Below, in pieces: positions 44,169 to 54,659 of a DNA stretch of 60,115 nucleotides (positions are counted from its first letter, which is position 1; each line of letters opens with the position of its first letter). This DNA is from Lachnospiraceae bacterium (GTDB taxonomy: Bacteria > Bacillota > Clostridia > Lachnospirales > Lachnospiraceae), in NCBI GenBank assembly GCA_017540265.1, contig JAFYBJ010000037.1, positions 1 through 60,115 of the forward strand. Direction: 5' to 3'. Both the position numbers and the translations under genes were made by a program. Under the pieces are notes generated by a model that was given only the letters and a program-made list of their open reading frames with translations, had not been told where the DNA came from and made no database searches.

Positions 44169-45464
44169 ATGGCAGACAAAAAAAACGTGAAAAAAGTGAC
44201 GGCAAAGAAGACGGAAACGGCTAAAAAACCGGCAGCAGCAAAGAAGACGGCAGCAGCTGTTAAAAAGGCGGCACCTGCTGTAAAGAAGGCCGAGGTAAAG
44301 AAATCTGAGGTTAAGAAATCTGAGGTTAAGAAAGCTGAGGTTAAAAAGCCTGTGGCAAAAAAAGCCGAAGTGAAAAAGCCTGCGGCAAAAAAGGCTGAGG
44401 TTAAAAAGGCTGAGGTTAAAAAGCCTGTGGTTAAAAAGGCCGAAGTAAAAAAGCCTGCAGCAAAAAAGGCTGAGGTAAAAAAGCCTGTGGCAAAAAAGGC
44501 TGAGGTAAAAAAGCCTGTGGCAAAAAAGGCCGAAGTGAAAAAAGCAGAGGCTAAGAAACCTGCCGTAAAGAAGGCCGAAGTAAAGAAGGCAGAGGCTAAG
44601 AAGCCTGCAGCAAAAAAGGCTGAGGTTAAAAAAACTGAGGTTAAGAAGGCTGAGGTTAAGAAGGCTGAAATTAAAAAGCCCGAGGTTAAAAAGCCTGCAG
44701 CAAAAAAAGCTGAGGTTAAGAAAGCTGAAGCTAAAAAGCCTGTAGCAAAGAAGGCTGAAGTAAAGAAGGCTGAAGTAAAGAAGGCTGAAGTAAAGAAGCC
44801 CGAGCCTAAAAAGCCTGCGGCAAAGAAGGCAGAAGAGAAAAAAGCCGAAGTGAAGAAGCCTGAAGTAAAAAAGGCTGTCATCGAAACGGTTGAAGAGGAT
44901 GATACAAAAGAAGGCATAATGAAGCGCAACGCAAAGGCGTTTCTTCTCATGGCCCCCGAAGAGATCGAAGTGGAAGAGGCAGTGGTGAAGCATGAGGAAA
45001 AACCTTCACGCGCTGAAGTAAAAGTCGATGTCTTAAGAAGAGGAGGGCTTACGCCTGCAGAGCAGAAGGCATTGCTCAGGGCCCAGCTTGTAAAGGCTGT
45101 TTCAAAAAAGCCTGAAGTAAAGAAGGCTGAGACAAAAAAGGCTGAGACAAAAAAGACTGAGACAAAGAAGGCTGAAGCTAAAAAGCCTGAGGTTAAAAAG
45201 CCTGCGGCAAAAGCAGCATCAAAACCTGCCGAAGTAAAGAAGGCAGAGGCTAAAAAGCCTGAAACAAAGGAATCCGTATTTATACAGTATGGAAGCAGGA
45301 GCGAGGATGAGGCTAAGATAGTGGCTAAGGCAAAGAAGTACTGGACCACGACCTTAAAAAAGAAAGAGAACGAACTTAAGGATCTCGATCTTTACATAAA
45401 GCCTGAAGAAGGCAAGGTTTATCTGGTATTTAATAAGAAGATCACCGGAGAGATGGCATTCTGA
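44169..45464 (+). CDS. Histone-H1-like Lys/Ala repeat protein with DUF6465-like C-terminal domain
   Basis: A 431-residue very basic protein. Residues about 15-235 and 310-370 are near-continuous repeats of the type KKAEVKKPA, like the Lys/Ala tails of bacterial H1-like DNA-binding proteins. A non-repetitive acidic segment lies at 236-305 (VEEDDTKEGIMKRNAKAFLL). The last 60 residues (SVFIQYGSRSEDEAKI, then LDLYIKPEEGKVYLVFNKK) resemble DUF6465, a domain common in Lachnospiraceae. It may coat DNA or RNA while the C-terminal domain carries a specific function. It has its own promoter and terminator. Confidence 0.82.
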   Translation: MADKKNVKKVTAKKTETAKKPAAAKKTAAAVKKAAPAVKKAEVKKSEVKKSEVKKAEVKKPVAKKAEVKKPAAKKAEVKKAEVKKPVVKKAEVKKPAAKKAEVKKPVAKKAEVKKPVAKKAEVKKAEAKKPAVKKAEVKKAEAKKPAAKKAEVKKTEVKKAEVKKAEIKKPEVKKPAAKKAEVKKAEAKKPVAKKAEVKKAEVKKAEVKKPEPKKPAAKKAEEKKAEVKKPEVKKAVIETVEEDDTKEGIMKRNAKAFLLMAPEEIEVEEAVVKHEEKPSRAEVKVDVLRRGGLTPAEQKALLRAQLVKAVSKKPEVKKAETKKAETKKTETKKAEAKKPEVKKPAAKAASKPAEVKKAEAKKPETKESVFIQYGSRSEDEAKIVAKAKKYWTTTLKKKENELKDLDLYIKPEEGKVYLVFNKKITGEMAF

Positions 45465-45508
45465 TGATCCGGGGATGATCTTTAAAAACAATAAGACAGA
45501 TAAAGAAG

Positions 45509-45538
45509 GACTGTGGTTTACGCCGCAGTCTTTTTTTT
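45509..45538 (+). terminator. Intrinsic terminator after the H1-like gene
   Basis: GACTGTGG pairs with CCGCAGTC (one G-T pair) around TTTACG and is followed by eight T. It closes the H1-like transcript and insulates the hrcA promoter just downstream. Confidence 0.92.
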
Positions 45539-45570
45539 GCGCTGTCAGACCGCCTGCTTTGATTTTTTTA

Positions 45571-45599
45571 TTGACAAGTAAGGAAGCAAGTGTTATCTT
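45571..45599 (+). promoter_or_regulatory. Sigma-A promoter of the heat-shock operon
   Basis: Consensus TTGACA (45571-45576), a 17-base spacer, and TATCTT (45594-45599). The CIRCE operator begins 12 bases downstream, covering the expected transcription start, so HrcA binding would block initiation. Confidence 0.8.
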
Positions 45600-45611
45600 A
45601 TGCATAGATGA

Positions 45612-45638
45612 TTAGCACTCTAAAGAAATGAGTGCTAA
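45612..45638. promoter_or_regulatory. CIRCE operator (HrcA binding site)
   Basis: TTAGCACTC (45612-45620), nine bases, GAGTGCTAA (45630-45638): a perfect match to the CIRCE consensus. It implies autorepression of hrcA and HrcA control of grpE, dnaK and dnaJ. Confidence 0.98.
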
Positions 45639-45658
45639 CAAAGAAGGGAGCGGAAGCC

Positions 45659-46759
45659 GTGGCGGGTCAGGAAAATAAGAATAAAACAGATGGCCTGGAT
45701 GACAGAAAACTCAGGATCCTGCATGCGGTCATCCGCAATTATCTGGAGACCGGAGAACCTGTGGGCAGCAGGACGATATCAAAATATACGGATCTGAACT
45801 TAAGCTCTGCCACCATCAGGAACGAGATGTCGGATCTGGAGGAGATGGGATATATAGTACAGCCCCATACATCCGCAGGGCGTATCCCCACAGACAAGGC
45901 TTACAGGCTTTATGTGGATACCATGATGGAAGAGAAGGAAAGGGAGATAAGCGATCTTAAAGGGCTCCTTTCCGAAGCCGAGGAAAAGATGGACCTGATG
46001 CTAAAGAAGGTTGCAAGGGTCCTGGCAGTTAATACAAATTATGCCACCGTGGTCACGGCACCTGCCATACACGGGAACAAACTGAAATTCATACAGCTTT
46101 CCAGAGTGGATGATGCCCAGCTTTTGGCTACCATAGTGGTTGAGGGAAATGTGATCCGCAACAGCATGATCCCCGTGGATGAAGTGATAAACGAAGAAAC
46201 CCTTTTAAAGCTCAACATACTTTTAAACAGCCACTTAAACGGGATGAGCTTAGATGAGATAAACCTCGGGATGATAACACTCCTTAAGGAGCAGGCAGGC
46301 ATACATGCCGGTATCGTAGGCGATATACTTGATGCCGTGGCTCAGGCCATCAGAGGCGATGAGGATCTGGAAGTATATACCAGCGGTGCCACGAATATCC
46401 TTAAGTATCCGGAGCTTGCGGATAACCAGAAGGCAGGAGAGCTCATCAATACTTTTGAAGAGAAGAAGGCACTGGCAAAGATAGCGGAAGAAAGCCTGGA
46501 TGACGGAAGCACAGGCGGCATACAGGTTTATATAGGCGAGGAAGCGCCCATAGATTCAATGAAGGACTGCAGTGTGGTCACTGCCACCTACGAGCTGGGA
46601 GACGGCATGCGCGGAAGCATAGCGATAGTAGGCCCCAAGCGCATGGATTACGACAAAGTGGTGGGAACATTAAAGACCATGAAGGACGAGCTCGAAAACA
46701 CCTATAAGAAAAAGGGCGGCGGGGGAAAGAAAAAAGGATCCGCCGGAAAAAAGGAATAG
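45659..46759 (+). CDS. hrcA: Heat-inducible transcription repressor HrcA
   Basis: A 366-residue repressor. The N-terminal winged helix has DRKLRILHAVIRNYLETGEPVGSRT, then SSATIRNEMSDLEEMGYI and HTSAGRIPTDKAYRLYVD, all typical of HrcA. The C-terminal GAF-like dimerisation domain follows, ending in a Lys/Gly tail (KKGGGGKKKGSAGKK) that is longer than usual. The frame opens with a GTG inside the CIRCE element; the GTG at 45659 has GGGAG 8 bases upstream and is preferred. It binds the CIRCE site directly upstream. Confidence 0.96.
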   Translation: MAGQENKNKTDGLDDRKLRILHAVIRNYLETGEPVGSRTISKYTDLNLSSATIRNEMSDLEEMGYIVQPHTSAGRIPTDKAYRLYVDTMMEEKEREISDLKGLLSEAEEKMDLMLKKVARVLAVNTNYATVVTAPAIHGNKLKFIQLSRVDDAQLLATIVVEGNVIRNSMIPVDEVINEETLLKLNILLNSHLNGMSLDEINLGMITLLKEQAGIHAGIVGDILDAVAQAIRGDEDLEVYTSGATNILKYPELADNQKAGELINTFEEKKALAKIAEESLDDGSTGGIQVYIGEEAPIDSMKDCSVVTATYELGDGMRGSIAIVGPKRMDYDKVVGTLKTMKDELENTYKKKGGGGKKKGSAGKKE

Positions 46760-46774
46760 AAAGGACTGGTAGAA

Positions 46775-47452
46775 ATGGCTGAAGAAAAGGATATGGCTGA
46801 AGAGACTTCCGAAGAAACTTCCAAAGAAACGGCAGCCACAGAAGAGAAAGCTGCGGAGGAGATCCGTGAAAAGAAAAGCTTAGAGGAGCTTGCAGAAGAG
46901 GAAAAGGAAGCGGAGGCTTCAGAAGCATCCGGAAATGAAGAAGGAGAAGCCGCGGAAAAGAAGGACAGGAAGGATAAAAAAGGCTTTCTTTCAAAAAAGA
47001 AGGATGAGGAAAAGGAAAAATTAAAGCTCCTTGTAGCCGAATTAAATGATAAGTCGCTTCGCCAGATGGCGGAATTTGAAAATTTCAGAAAGCGCAGCGA
47101 AAAGGAAAAGGAAGCGGAATTCGCAAACGGAGCAAAGAGCGTGATAGAAAAACTCCTGCCGGTGGTGGATAATTTCGAAAGAGGTTTTTCAACGGTGGAA
47201 GAAGCGGATGAGGATGATGCTTTCACAAAGGGCATGCGCATGGTATACAAACAGCTTATGGATGAGCTTGAGAAGCTGGATGTAAAGCCCATAGAGGCTG
47301 TGGGAAAGGAATTTGATCCGGGCCTCCACAATGCGGTGATGCATGTGGAAGATGAAGCTTTCGGAGAGAACACCGTAGCGGAAGAGCTCCAGAAGGGATA
47401 CACCTACAGAGGCCAGGTTGTAAGGCACAGCATGGTAAAGGTTGCAAATTAG
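46775..47452 (+). CDS. grpE: Nucleotide exchange factor GrpE
   Basis: A 225-residue co-chaperone that releases ADP from DnaK. The first 85 residues are a Glu/Lys/Ala-rich tail, predicted disordered or coiled. The conserved core begins with LRQMAEFENFRKRSEKEKEA and continues with LLPVVDNFERGF, KGMRMVYKQLMDELEKLDVKPIEAVG, FDPGLHNAVMHVED and the C-terminal YTYRGQVVRHSMVKVAN. It lies 15 bases after hrcA and 60 bases before dnaK in the same operon. Confidence 0.96.
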   Translation: MAEEKDMAEETSEETSKETAATEEKAAEEIREKKSLEELAEEEKEAEASEASGNEEGEAAEKKDRKDKKGFLSKKKDEEKEKLKLLVAELNDKSLRQMAEFENFRKRSEKEKEAEFANGAKSVIEKLLPVVDNFERGFSTVEEADEDDAFTKGMRMVYKQLMDELEKLDVKPIEAVGKEFDPGLHNAVMHVEDEAFGENTVAEELQKGYTYRGQVVRHSMVKVAN

Positions 47453-49411
<1,959 letters not shown>

Positions 49412-49414
49412 ATC

Positions 49415-50599
49415 ATGGCTGAAAAGAGAGATTATTATGAGGTGCTGGGCGTCGACAAGAATGCCGACGATGCAGCGCTGAAAAAAGCATACAGAGTGCT
49501 TGCCAAGAAATATCACCCGGACGTTAATCCGGGTGATAAGGAAGCCGAGGCAAAATTCAAAGAGGCTTCCGAGGCTTATGCGGTGCTTTCCGACCCCGAA
49601 AAGAGAAGGCAGTATGACCAGTTCGGACATGCGGCTTTCGAACAGGGAGGCGGCTATGGCGGAGGTATGGATTTCTCCGGCATGGATTTCTCGGATATAT
49701 TCGGAGATATATTCGGAGATATATTCGGCGGCAGCAGACGCAGCAGCAGGAATAACGGCCCCAGGAAGGGTGCCAATATCCGTACCAGCGTGCGCATGAG
49801 CTTTGAGGAGGCAGTATTTGGCTGCAAGAAGCAGGTGGAGCTTGTGGTAAAGGATCCCTGCCCTGCATGTAAGGGGAGCGGAGCAAAGCCCGGTACCAGC
49901 CCTGTGACATGTGAAAAATGCGGCGGTAAGGGTCAGGTGGTCTTCACACAGCAGAGCTTTTTCGGAATGGTGCAGAATGTGCAGACCTGTCCGGAATGCG
50001 GCGGCACTGGAAAGACTATAAAAGAGAAGTGTAATGACTGCAGGGGTACAGGCTATGTTTCAATGAAGAAGCGCTATGAAGTGGAATTCCCCGCAGGCGT
50101 TGATAACGGTCAGTGTAAGCGCATGCAGGGTCTCGGCGAGCCGGGGATAAACGGCGGCCCCAGAGGCGACGCGCTTGTGGAGGCTGTAGTGGCTCCTCAT
50201 CCCATATTCCAGAGACAGGATATGAATATCTTTTCGACGGTGCCTCTTTCATATGCGGTGGCGGCTCTCGGCGGAGATGTGATCATAGATACGGTGGACG
50301 GCCCCGTGGCGCAGACCATAAAGCCGGGAACCGTAACTGATACCCAGGTAAGGCTCAGGGGCAAGGGTGTTCCCAGTTTGCGTGATTCCAGAACAAGAGG
50401 CGACCATTACGTGACGTTAGTGGTACAGACTCCCGTAAAGCTTTCTGCAAGGGCAAAAGAGCTTCTTAAGGAATTTGATATGGAGACAGGTGACAGCCTG
50501 GGCGCAGTGGAGCGTTTCAGGGCTGAGAAGAACGGAACATCCGGAAATAACGGCGATGAACCGAAGAAGGGCAGAAAGAAAAAAGGTTTGTTTTCATAA
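49415..50599 (+). CDS. dnaJ: Chaperone protein DnaJ (Hsp40, type I)
   Basis: A 394-residue co-chaperone that stimulates DnaK ATPase. The J domain (residues 5-70) has the [15 protein letters not shown] motif. A Gly/Phe-rich stretch with repeated [13 protein letters not shown] follows. The zinc domain has four C-x-x-C-x-G-x-G repeats ([32 protein letters not shown]). The C-terminal substrate domain ends in a Lys-rich tail. It starts 3 bases after dnaK. Confidence 0.98.
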   Translation: MAEKRDYYEVLGVDKNADDAALKKAYRVLAKKYHPDVNPGDKEAEAKFKEASEAYAVLSDPEKRRQYDQFGHAAFEQGGGYGGGMDFSGMDFSDIFGDIFGDIFGGSRRSSRNNGPRKGANIRTSVRMSFEEAVFGCKKQVELVVKDPCPACKGSGAKPGTSPVTCEKCGGKGQVVFTQQSFFGMVQNVQTCPECGGTGKTIKEKCNDCRGTGYVSMKKRYEVEFPAGVDNGQCKRMQGLGEPGINGGPRGDALVEAVVAPHPIFQRQDMNIFSTVPLSYAVAALGGDVIIDTVDGPVAQTIKPGTVTDTQVRLRGKGVPSLRDSRTRGDHYVTLVVQTPVKLSARAKELLKEFDMETGDSLGAVERFRAEKNGTSGNNGDEPKKGRKKKGLFS

Positions 50600-50614
50600 A
50601 TAAGGGAGATGCAG

Positions 50615-51034
50615 ATGAGCGATCCGTTTAAAGAGGCCATTAAAGACGGTCTGGGACCCGTAAATAAAGTAAAGAAAAAGCCGGTTGAGAGGAATGTGTT
50701 AAAGATCCTTGAAAACGCCGATGCTGCTGAGCCGGATGCGGTTTATTCCGCAGAGCAGCTTGAGGAAAAGGCTGAGGAAATAAGGGAAGCACTGGAAGGC
50801 TTAAAGAAAAGGCTTGAGCTTGCCGCTTACGAGTATGATGCCGTTTCAAATGAATTGTCGAAACAGGCAGAAGCAGCAGAAGCTGTATATAACGATATGA
50901 CTTACGGACAGCAGCATGATCTGGTGGGACCCGGTGAGGAAATAGCCGAAATGGCAGCCAGATTAAAGAAGGCGGCTGACGTAACAGGTGGTCTCGGAGG
51001 CCGTTTTACGGAGGCTGTTACGGCTCTGGAATAA
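50615..51034 (+). CDS. Small helical protein cotranscribed with dnaJ (unknown)
   Basis: A 139-residue protein. The first 35 residues are polar (MSDPFKEAIKDGLGPVNKVKKK); residues about 45-90 form a predicted coiled coil (SAEQLEEKAEEIREALEGLKKRLELAAYE is the core); the rest is also helical. No known domain is recognised. ATG at 50609 is in frame, but the AGGGAG SD fits the ATG at 50615. It starts 15 bases after dnaJ and ends the heat-shock unit, so HrcA control is likely. No clear terminator follows. Confidence 0.72.
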   Translation: MSDPFKEAIKDGLGPVNKVKKKPVERNVLKILENADAAEPDAVYSAEQLEEKAEEIREALEGLKKRLELAAYEYDAVSNELSKQAEAAEAVYNDMTYGQQHDLVGPGEEIAEMAARLKKAADVTGGLGGRFTEAVTALE

Positions 51035-51072
51035 AAAATTTCATTTGAATTTATAAAAAAACAAAAAAACAC

Positions 51073-51101
51073 TTGCAATTGGTTTCAGTTTGGAATATAA
51101 T
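51073..51101 (+). promoter_or_regulatory. Promoter of tRNA-Lys
   Basis: TTGCAA (51073-51078), 17 bases, consensus TATAAT (51096-51101). Expected start near 51108, about 40 bases upstream of the mature tRNA 5' end. Confidence 0.75.
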
Positions 51102-51102
51102 A

Positions 51103-51134
51103 CCTTTTGTGTTTCGGACACGGAACACGAAAGG
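51103..51134 (+). promoter_or_regulatory. 13-bp inverted repeat over the tRNA-Lys transcription start
   Basis: CCTTTTGTGTTTC (51103-51115) and GGAACACGAAAGG (51122-51134) pair over 13 positions with two G-T pairs and a 6-base loop GGACAC. The expected transcription start falls within the left arm, so it could act as DNA operator or, shortened to about 7 bp, as a pre-tRNA leader hairpin. Confidence 0.5.
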
Positions 51135-51147
51135 TAAAATCAAACAT

Positions 51148-51220
51148 GCACCGCTAGCTCAGCTGGTAGAGCACCTGACTCTTAATCAGGGTGTCCAGGG
51201 TTCGAGCCCCTGGCGGTGCA
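51148..51220 (+). tRNA. tRNA-Lys (anticodon CTT)
   Basis: 73 bases with a perfect 7-bp acceptor stem (GCACCGC / GCGGTGC) and discriminator A, a D-arm GCTC-AGCTGGTA-GAGC, anticodon stem CCTGA/TCAGG with loop CTCTTAA (anticodon CTT at 51181-51183), and a T-arm with TTCGAGC. CCA is not encoded. Confidence 0.97.
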
Positions 51221-51275
51221 CGGACGCATCATTTTTGACGACAGGTCTCGTTGGGAATGGTGCGTATTATTTTTT

Positions 51276-51977
51276 ATGAGAGATACGCATACCCACATTC
51301 AGCACAGCATTTATGATAACTGCAGGGAGGAGTACTTGCGGGGGCTTTATGCTGCAGGTGTTGACCGGATAGTGATAGCCGGCTGGGATGGATATAGCTC
51401 TTTCCTATCGGAAGACATAAGGAAAGAGTATTACGGAAAATCCGGATTCCCTGATATAAAGATATCAGCGGGGCTGCATCCTTCGTATGTTGCCCATGGA
51501 GCGGATACGGGATTTATAAAAGATATAAAAGCTGATGCAATAGGGGAGATAGGGCTGGACTTCAGGAAGGAACAGCCGGAAAAAGAGCTTCAGCTTGAGT
51601 ATTTTGAAAAGCAGCTCTGCCTTGCAAAAGAGCTTAAGCTCCCGGTGATCGTGCATTCCGTGAATGCCTGTAAAGCTACCCTGGACGTGCTTAAAAGACA
51701 TCCCGGGGTAAACGGTGTGATACACGGCTATTCCTACAGCGCGGAGGCAGCAGCGGAGTTTACGGCTTTGGGATACCGCCTGGGTATAGGCACGATATTG
51801 CTTGACCGGAGAGCGGTTAAAATAAAGAGGGTCGTAGAGAAAGTGCCCGCAAAATACCTTATTCCGGAAACGGATTGTCCCTTCGGGTATGGATTTAAGG
51901 GGCAGATGATAACACCCACAGAGCATGTACGAATGCTTGAAAGGATAAATTCAATCATAGAAAAGGAGACAAACTAA
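51276..51977 (+). CDS. TatD-family metal-dependent hydrolase
   Basis: A 233-residue TIM-barrel hydrolase. Metal-binding motifs are DTHTH at residues 3-7, GEIGLDF, VIVHSVNA with the third-strand His, VIHGYS and ETDCPFG with the final Asp. TatD proteins are 3'-5' exonucleases or related amidohydrolases. The frame extends upstream into the tRNA, so the ATG at 51276 is the first plausible start, but it has no good SD. The stop overlaps the start of the kinase gene by one base (TAATG). Confidence 0.85.
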   Translation: MRDTHTHIQHSIYDNCREEYLRGLYAAGVDRIVIAGWDGYSSFLSEDIRKEYYGKSGFPDIKISAGLHPSYVAHGADTGFIKDIKADAIGEIGLDFRKEQPEKELQLEYFEKQLCLAKELKLPVIVHSVNACKATLDVLKRHPGVNGVIHGYSYSAEAAAEFTALGYRLGIGTILLDRRAVKIKRVVEKVPAKYLIPETDCPFGYGFKGQMITPTEHVRMLERINSIIEKETN

Positions 51978-52819
51978 TGGCTTATCAGAGAATTCTTACA
52001 ATACAGGATATTTCCTGCGTGGGACAGTGCTCACTTACTGTTGCTCTCCCCATACTTTCAGCCTGCGGTCTGGAGACGGCAATACTTCCCAGTGCTGTGC
52101 TTTCAACCCATACAGCAGGATTTTCCGGTTTTACCTTTGCGGATCTTACGGAGGAATTCCCGAAGATAAACAGCCACTGGAAAAAAGAGGGGATAAAATT
52201 TGCGGCCGTATATACCGGCTACCTCGGAAACGAAGCGCAGATAAAGTATGTTAAGGATATCGTAAGGGACTGCCTTGAAGAAGGCGGAAAATTCATAGTA
52301 GATCCCGCAATGGCAGATTACGGAAAGCTTTATCCTCCCTTCACACAGGAGTATGTTGATGCCATGAAGACCCTCTGCTTTGACGAGAGGACGGATATCA
52401 TACTTCCGAATATCACGGAAGCAGCATATCTTGCCGATATCGATTATAAAGAGGATTATGATAAGGATTATATTGATGCGCTGGTTAAGGCTCTTCATGA
52501 TAAGGGCGCAAAGACCGTGGTCCTTACCGGTGTAAGCTATGCAAAAGACCGCACGGGCGTGCTGGTATCGGAAAACGGAAGCTCTGAATACTACGAGCAT
52601 TTCCATTACGAGCAGGGATGCCACGGCACCGGAGATGTATATGCATCTGCTTTTGTGGGAGCTTATACAAAGGGAAAGAGAGCTTTCGAGGCAGCAAAGA
52701 TAGCTGCGGATTATACGCTGCGCTGCATAGAGGCAACACAGAAGGACAGGGAGAAGCACTGGTACGGTGTGGAATTCGAGCCCGAGCTTCCGGAGCTTGT
52801 AAAGGCCATAGGGCTTTGA
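51977..52819 (+). CDS. Pyridoxal/pyridoxamine kinase (PdxY-like)
   Basis: A 280-residue ribokinase-superfamily kinase that phosphorylates the B6 vitamers for PLP formation. Hallmarks: ILTIQDISCVGQCSLTVALPIL at the N-terminus, LPSAVLSTHTAGFSGFTF, FIVDPAMADYGKLYP, LPNITEAAYL and the catalytic-Asp segment HGTGDVYASAFVGA. AAGGAG lies 8 bases before the ATG. It overlaps the TatD-like stop by one base. The name rests on overall resemblance to clostridial pyridoxamine kinases. Confidence 0.87.
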   Translation: MAYQRILTIQDISCVGQCSLTVALPILSACGLETAILPSAVLSTHTAGFSGFTFADLTEEFPKINSHWKKEGIKFAAVYTGYLGNEAQIKYVKDIVRDCLEEGGKFIVDPAMADYGKLYPPFTQEYVDAMKTLCFDERTDIILPNITEAAYLADIDYKEDYDKDYIDALVKALHDKGAKTVVLTGVSYAKDRTGVLVSENGSSEYYEHFHYEQGCHGTGDVYASAFVGAYTKGKRAFEAAKIAADYTLRCIEATQKDREKHWYGVEFEPELPELVKAIGL

Positions 52820-52820
52820 T

Positions 52821-52848
52821 AAAGGCGGCTTTTCAGCCTGCCTTTACC
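52821..52848. terminator. Possible weak terminator between convergent genes
   Basis: AAAGGCGG pairs with CTGCCTTT (one G-T pair) across a 9-base loop at the junction of the kinase gene and the EAL gene, overlapping the last codons of the latter. No real T-tract follows on either strand. Confidence 0.35.
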
Positions 52849-54506
52849 ACCTCAAGGGCCTTATCGGTATCAAGGGGCTTGCCCCATATATAGCCCTGGA
52901 TAAGATCGCAGCCAAGGTCCTTTAAGGCCTCAAGCTGTTCATTGACCTCAACGCCTTCAGAGATTACAGTGAAGTGGAGGATGTGACCCATCGATATGAT
53001 GGCATCCACGAAGTCCTTATCTTCCTCACCATCGGTGATGTGATCGATGAAGGCTTTATCTATCTTAAGAAGATCTACAGGCAGGTTCTTTAAATAGCTG
53101 AGTGAAGCGAATCCGGTGCCGAAATCATCAAGCGCCACCTGTATGCCGAGGGCTCTTAACTGTTTAAGCTTTTCGATCACATCGTCAAGAGAGTCGATGA
53201 GCATGGATTCCGTGATCTCTATTTCCAGATTCTTTGCGGGATATCCTTCATCTTCCAATGCGGTTCTTATCATATCCACAAAGTCGGTGCGGCGTATATC
53301 CGCTACTGACATATTTACGGAAACCGTGATATCCGTACCGCTTACCACGGGCTTAAAAGTATTAAGGGCTTTTCTGAGTACAAAGCGGTCTATATCCGTG
53401 ATATGCCCGTTTTTCTCAGCGGCAGGTATGAAAAGGCCGGGACTTATGATGTTGCCGTCCTTACCTCTCATTCTTACAAGAGACTCAAAGCCGCGCAGCT
53501 TTTTGGTATCCGCATGATACTGGGGCTGGTACATGACAAAGAATCTTTCATCCTTCAGGGCGTCTACTATCATGGAATTTAACTCGGCGGACTTAGTCAG
53601 ACGATCTTCCATGGAAGGATCGTAGATCTGTATATGGTCATTGCTCTTTCTGGCGTTGTACATAGCCATATCGGCATGGGCGAGAAGCCTGGATTCGTCG
53701 TTTTCCATTTCCGAATCCACGATACCGATATTTATTTCGGCAAGAAGCTTCTTTTTGCTGTCATGTGTCTGTTTTTTTATGTCGTCAATTATGCGGCGCA
53801 ATGAGCTCTGGACAAATTCGCTGTCTGCTTCATGAATGGATATGATGGCAAACTCACAGCCTTCAAGTCTTGAAAAAAAGTTTTTGTCATTTTTATAAGC
53901 ACAGAGGATATCCGTGATCTTTTTGATCACCTCATCTCCGCTGTCGTGTCCGAGTATGTCATTGATAGTTTTGAAATTACTTATCTCCAGGATGATCAGT
54001 ATAAAGTGCTCATCCTTTTCAAGCCTGCTGCTGAGTTCGTTGATAAGACTGCGCCTGTTGGGGATGCCTGTAAGGAAATCCGTATTTGCGGCCGCAGCTA
54101 ACTCATCTTCGTTTTTCTTTATACGTTTGATAAAGAGGTTTATTATCAGAAGTATGATGATCAGCCCCGTTGATGTGAAGACACCGGGCAGGGGAGAGAG
54201 CGAACGGCTCATTATGACCGATGAAAGAGAAAGAAAGAAATAGAAACCGGAGATAAAATAGCACATGATGCCGGAGGATCTCACGCCCGTGCGCAGGAAT
54301 ACCACAAGTATTATGGCTATCTGGCATATGACTCCGTTTAAGGAAATGTGGTTGATAAAATGTCCGAAAAACGAAAAGCCTATTGAGTGCTTGGAAATAA
54401 GAGTGGACAGTAGAAACAGCGACAAGACAATAACGCTGACCACAATGGTGAGCACTTTTTCAGAAATTTTGCGGATACCGCTTCCTTTTTTCTCCGGTGT
54501 ATTCAT
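52833..54506 (-). CDS. Membrane GGDEF-EAL protein, probably a c-di-GMP phosphodiesterase
   Basis: A 557-residue protein with four or five N-terminal membrane helices. The GGDEF domain (about 140-290) is degenerate: its signature reads EGCEF, so cyclase activity is unlikely. The EAL domain (about 300-550) keeps its key residues: ESL in place of EAL with the Glu intact, SVNMS, EIEITES, LDDFGTGFASL, LLKIDKAF, ISEGVE and LIQGYIWGKPL. It should hydrolyse c-di-GMP. The frame opens 35 codons earlier; the ATG at 54506 has GGAGG 11 bases upstream and puts the membrane segment in its normal place. Confidence 0.9.
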   Translation of the reverse strand: MNTPEKKGSGIRKISEKVLTIVVSVIVLSLFLLSTLISKHSIGFSFFGHFINHISLNGVICQIAIILVVFLRTGVRSSGIMCYFISGFYFFLSLSSVIMSRSLSPLPGVFTSTGLIIILLIINLFIKRIKKNEDELAAAANTDFLTGIPNRRSLINELSSRLEKDEHFILIILEISNFKTINDILGHDSGDEVIKKITDILCAYKNDKNFFSRLEGCEFAIISIHEADSEFVQSSLRRIIDDIKKQTHDSKKKLLAEINIGIVDSEMENDESRLLAHADMAMYNARKSNDHIQIYDPSMEDRLTKSAELNSMIVDALKDERFFVMYQPQYHADTKKLRGFESLVRMRGKDGNIISPGLFIPAAEKNGHITDIDRFVLRKALNTFKPVVSGTDITVSVNMSVADIRRTDFVDMIRTALEDEGYPAKNLEIEITESMLIDSLDDVIEKLKQLRALGIQVALDDFGTGFASLSYLKNLPVDLLKIDKAFIDHITDGEEDKDFVDAIISMGHILHFTVISEGVEVNEQLEALKDLGCDLIQGYIWGKPLDTDKALEVVKAG

Positions 54507-54557
54507 GATAGCTTTGACCTCCGTGTCAGGCTGTATCTTCAACTCAGTTTGTATAAT

Positions 54558-54580
54558 TTTACCATATTTTTCGGGGGGGG
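54558..54580 (-). promoter_or_regulatory. Candidate EAL-gene promoter with an eight-C tract in the spacer
   Basis: On the minus strand TGGTAAAAT (an extended -10) lies about 55 bases upstream of the EAL start codon. It is preceded by CCCCCCCC (54580-54573), which falls in the -10/-35 spacer. No good -35 is visible. Slippage of the tract could alter promoter geometry. Confidence 0.4.
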
Positions 54581-54659
54581 TATAGGTTTTTTTGTATATT
54601 TTACAAGACATAAGAAAAATGGGCGGACAGCGGACGGTGTTTGTGTCATAACAAGGATG

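Noticed and set aside
44108-45349. A 413-residue open frame on the minus strand opposite the Lys/Ala repeat gene
   Set aside because: It is a shadow of the low-complexity codons: repeated AAG/GCT/GAG read backwards as Leu/Phe/Ser/Ala. It has no SD, and the plus frame has a promoter, terminator and recognisable C-terminal domain.
52103-52759. 218-residue minus-strand frame opposite the pyridoxal kinase-like gene
   Set aside because: The plus frame carries the complete kinase motifs. The minus frame lacks an SD and recognisable domains.
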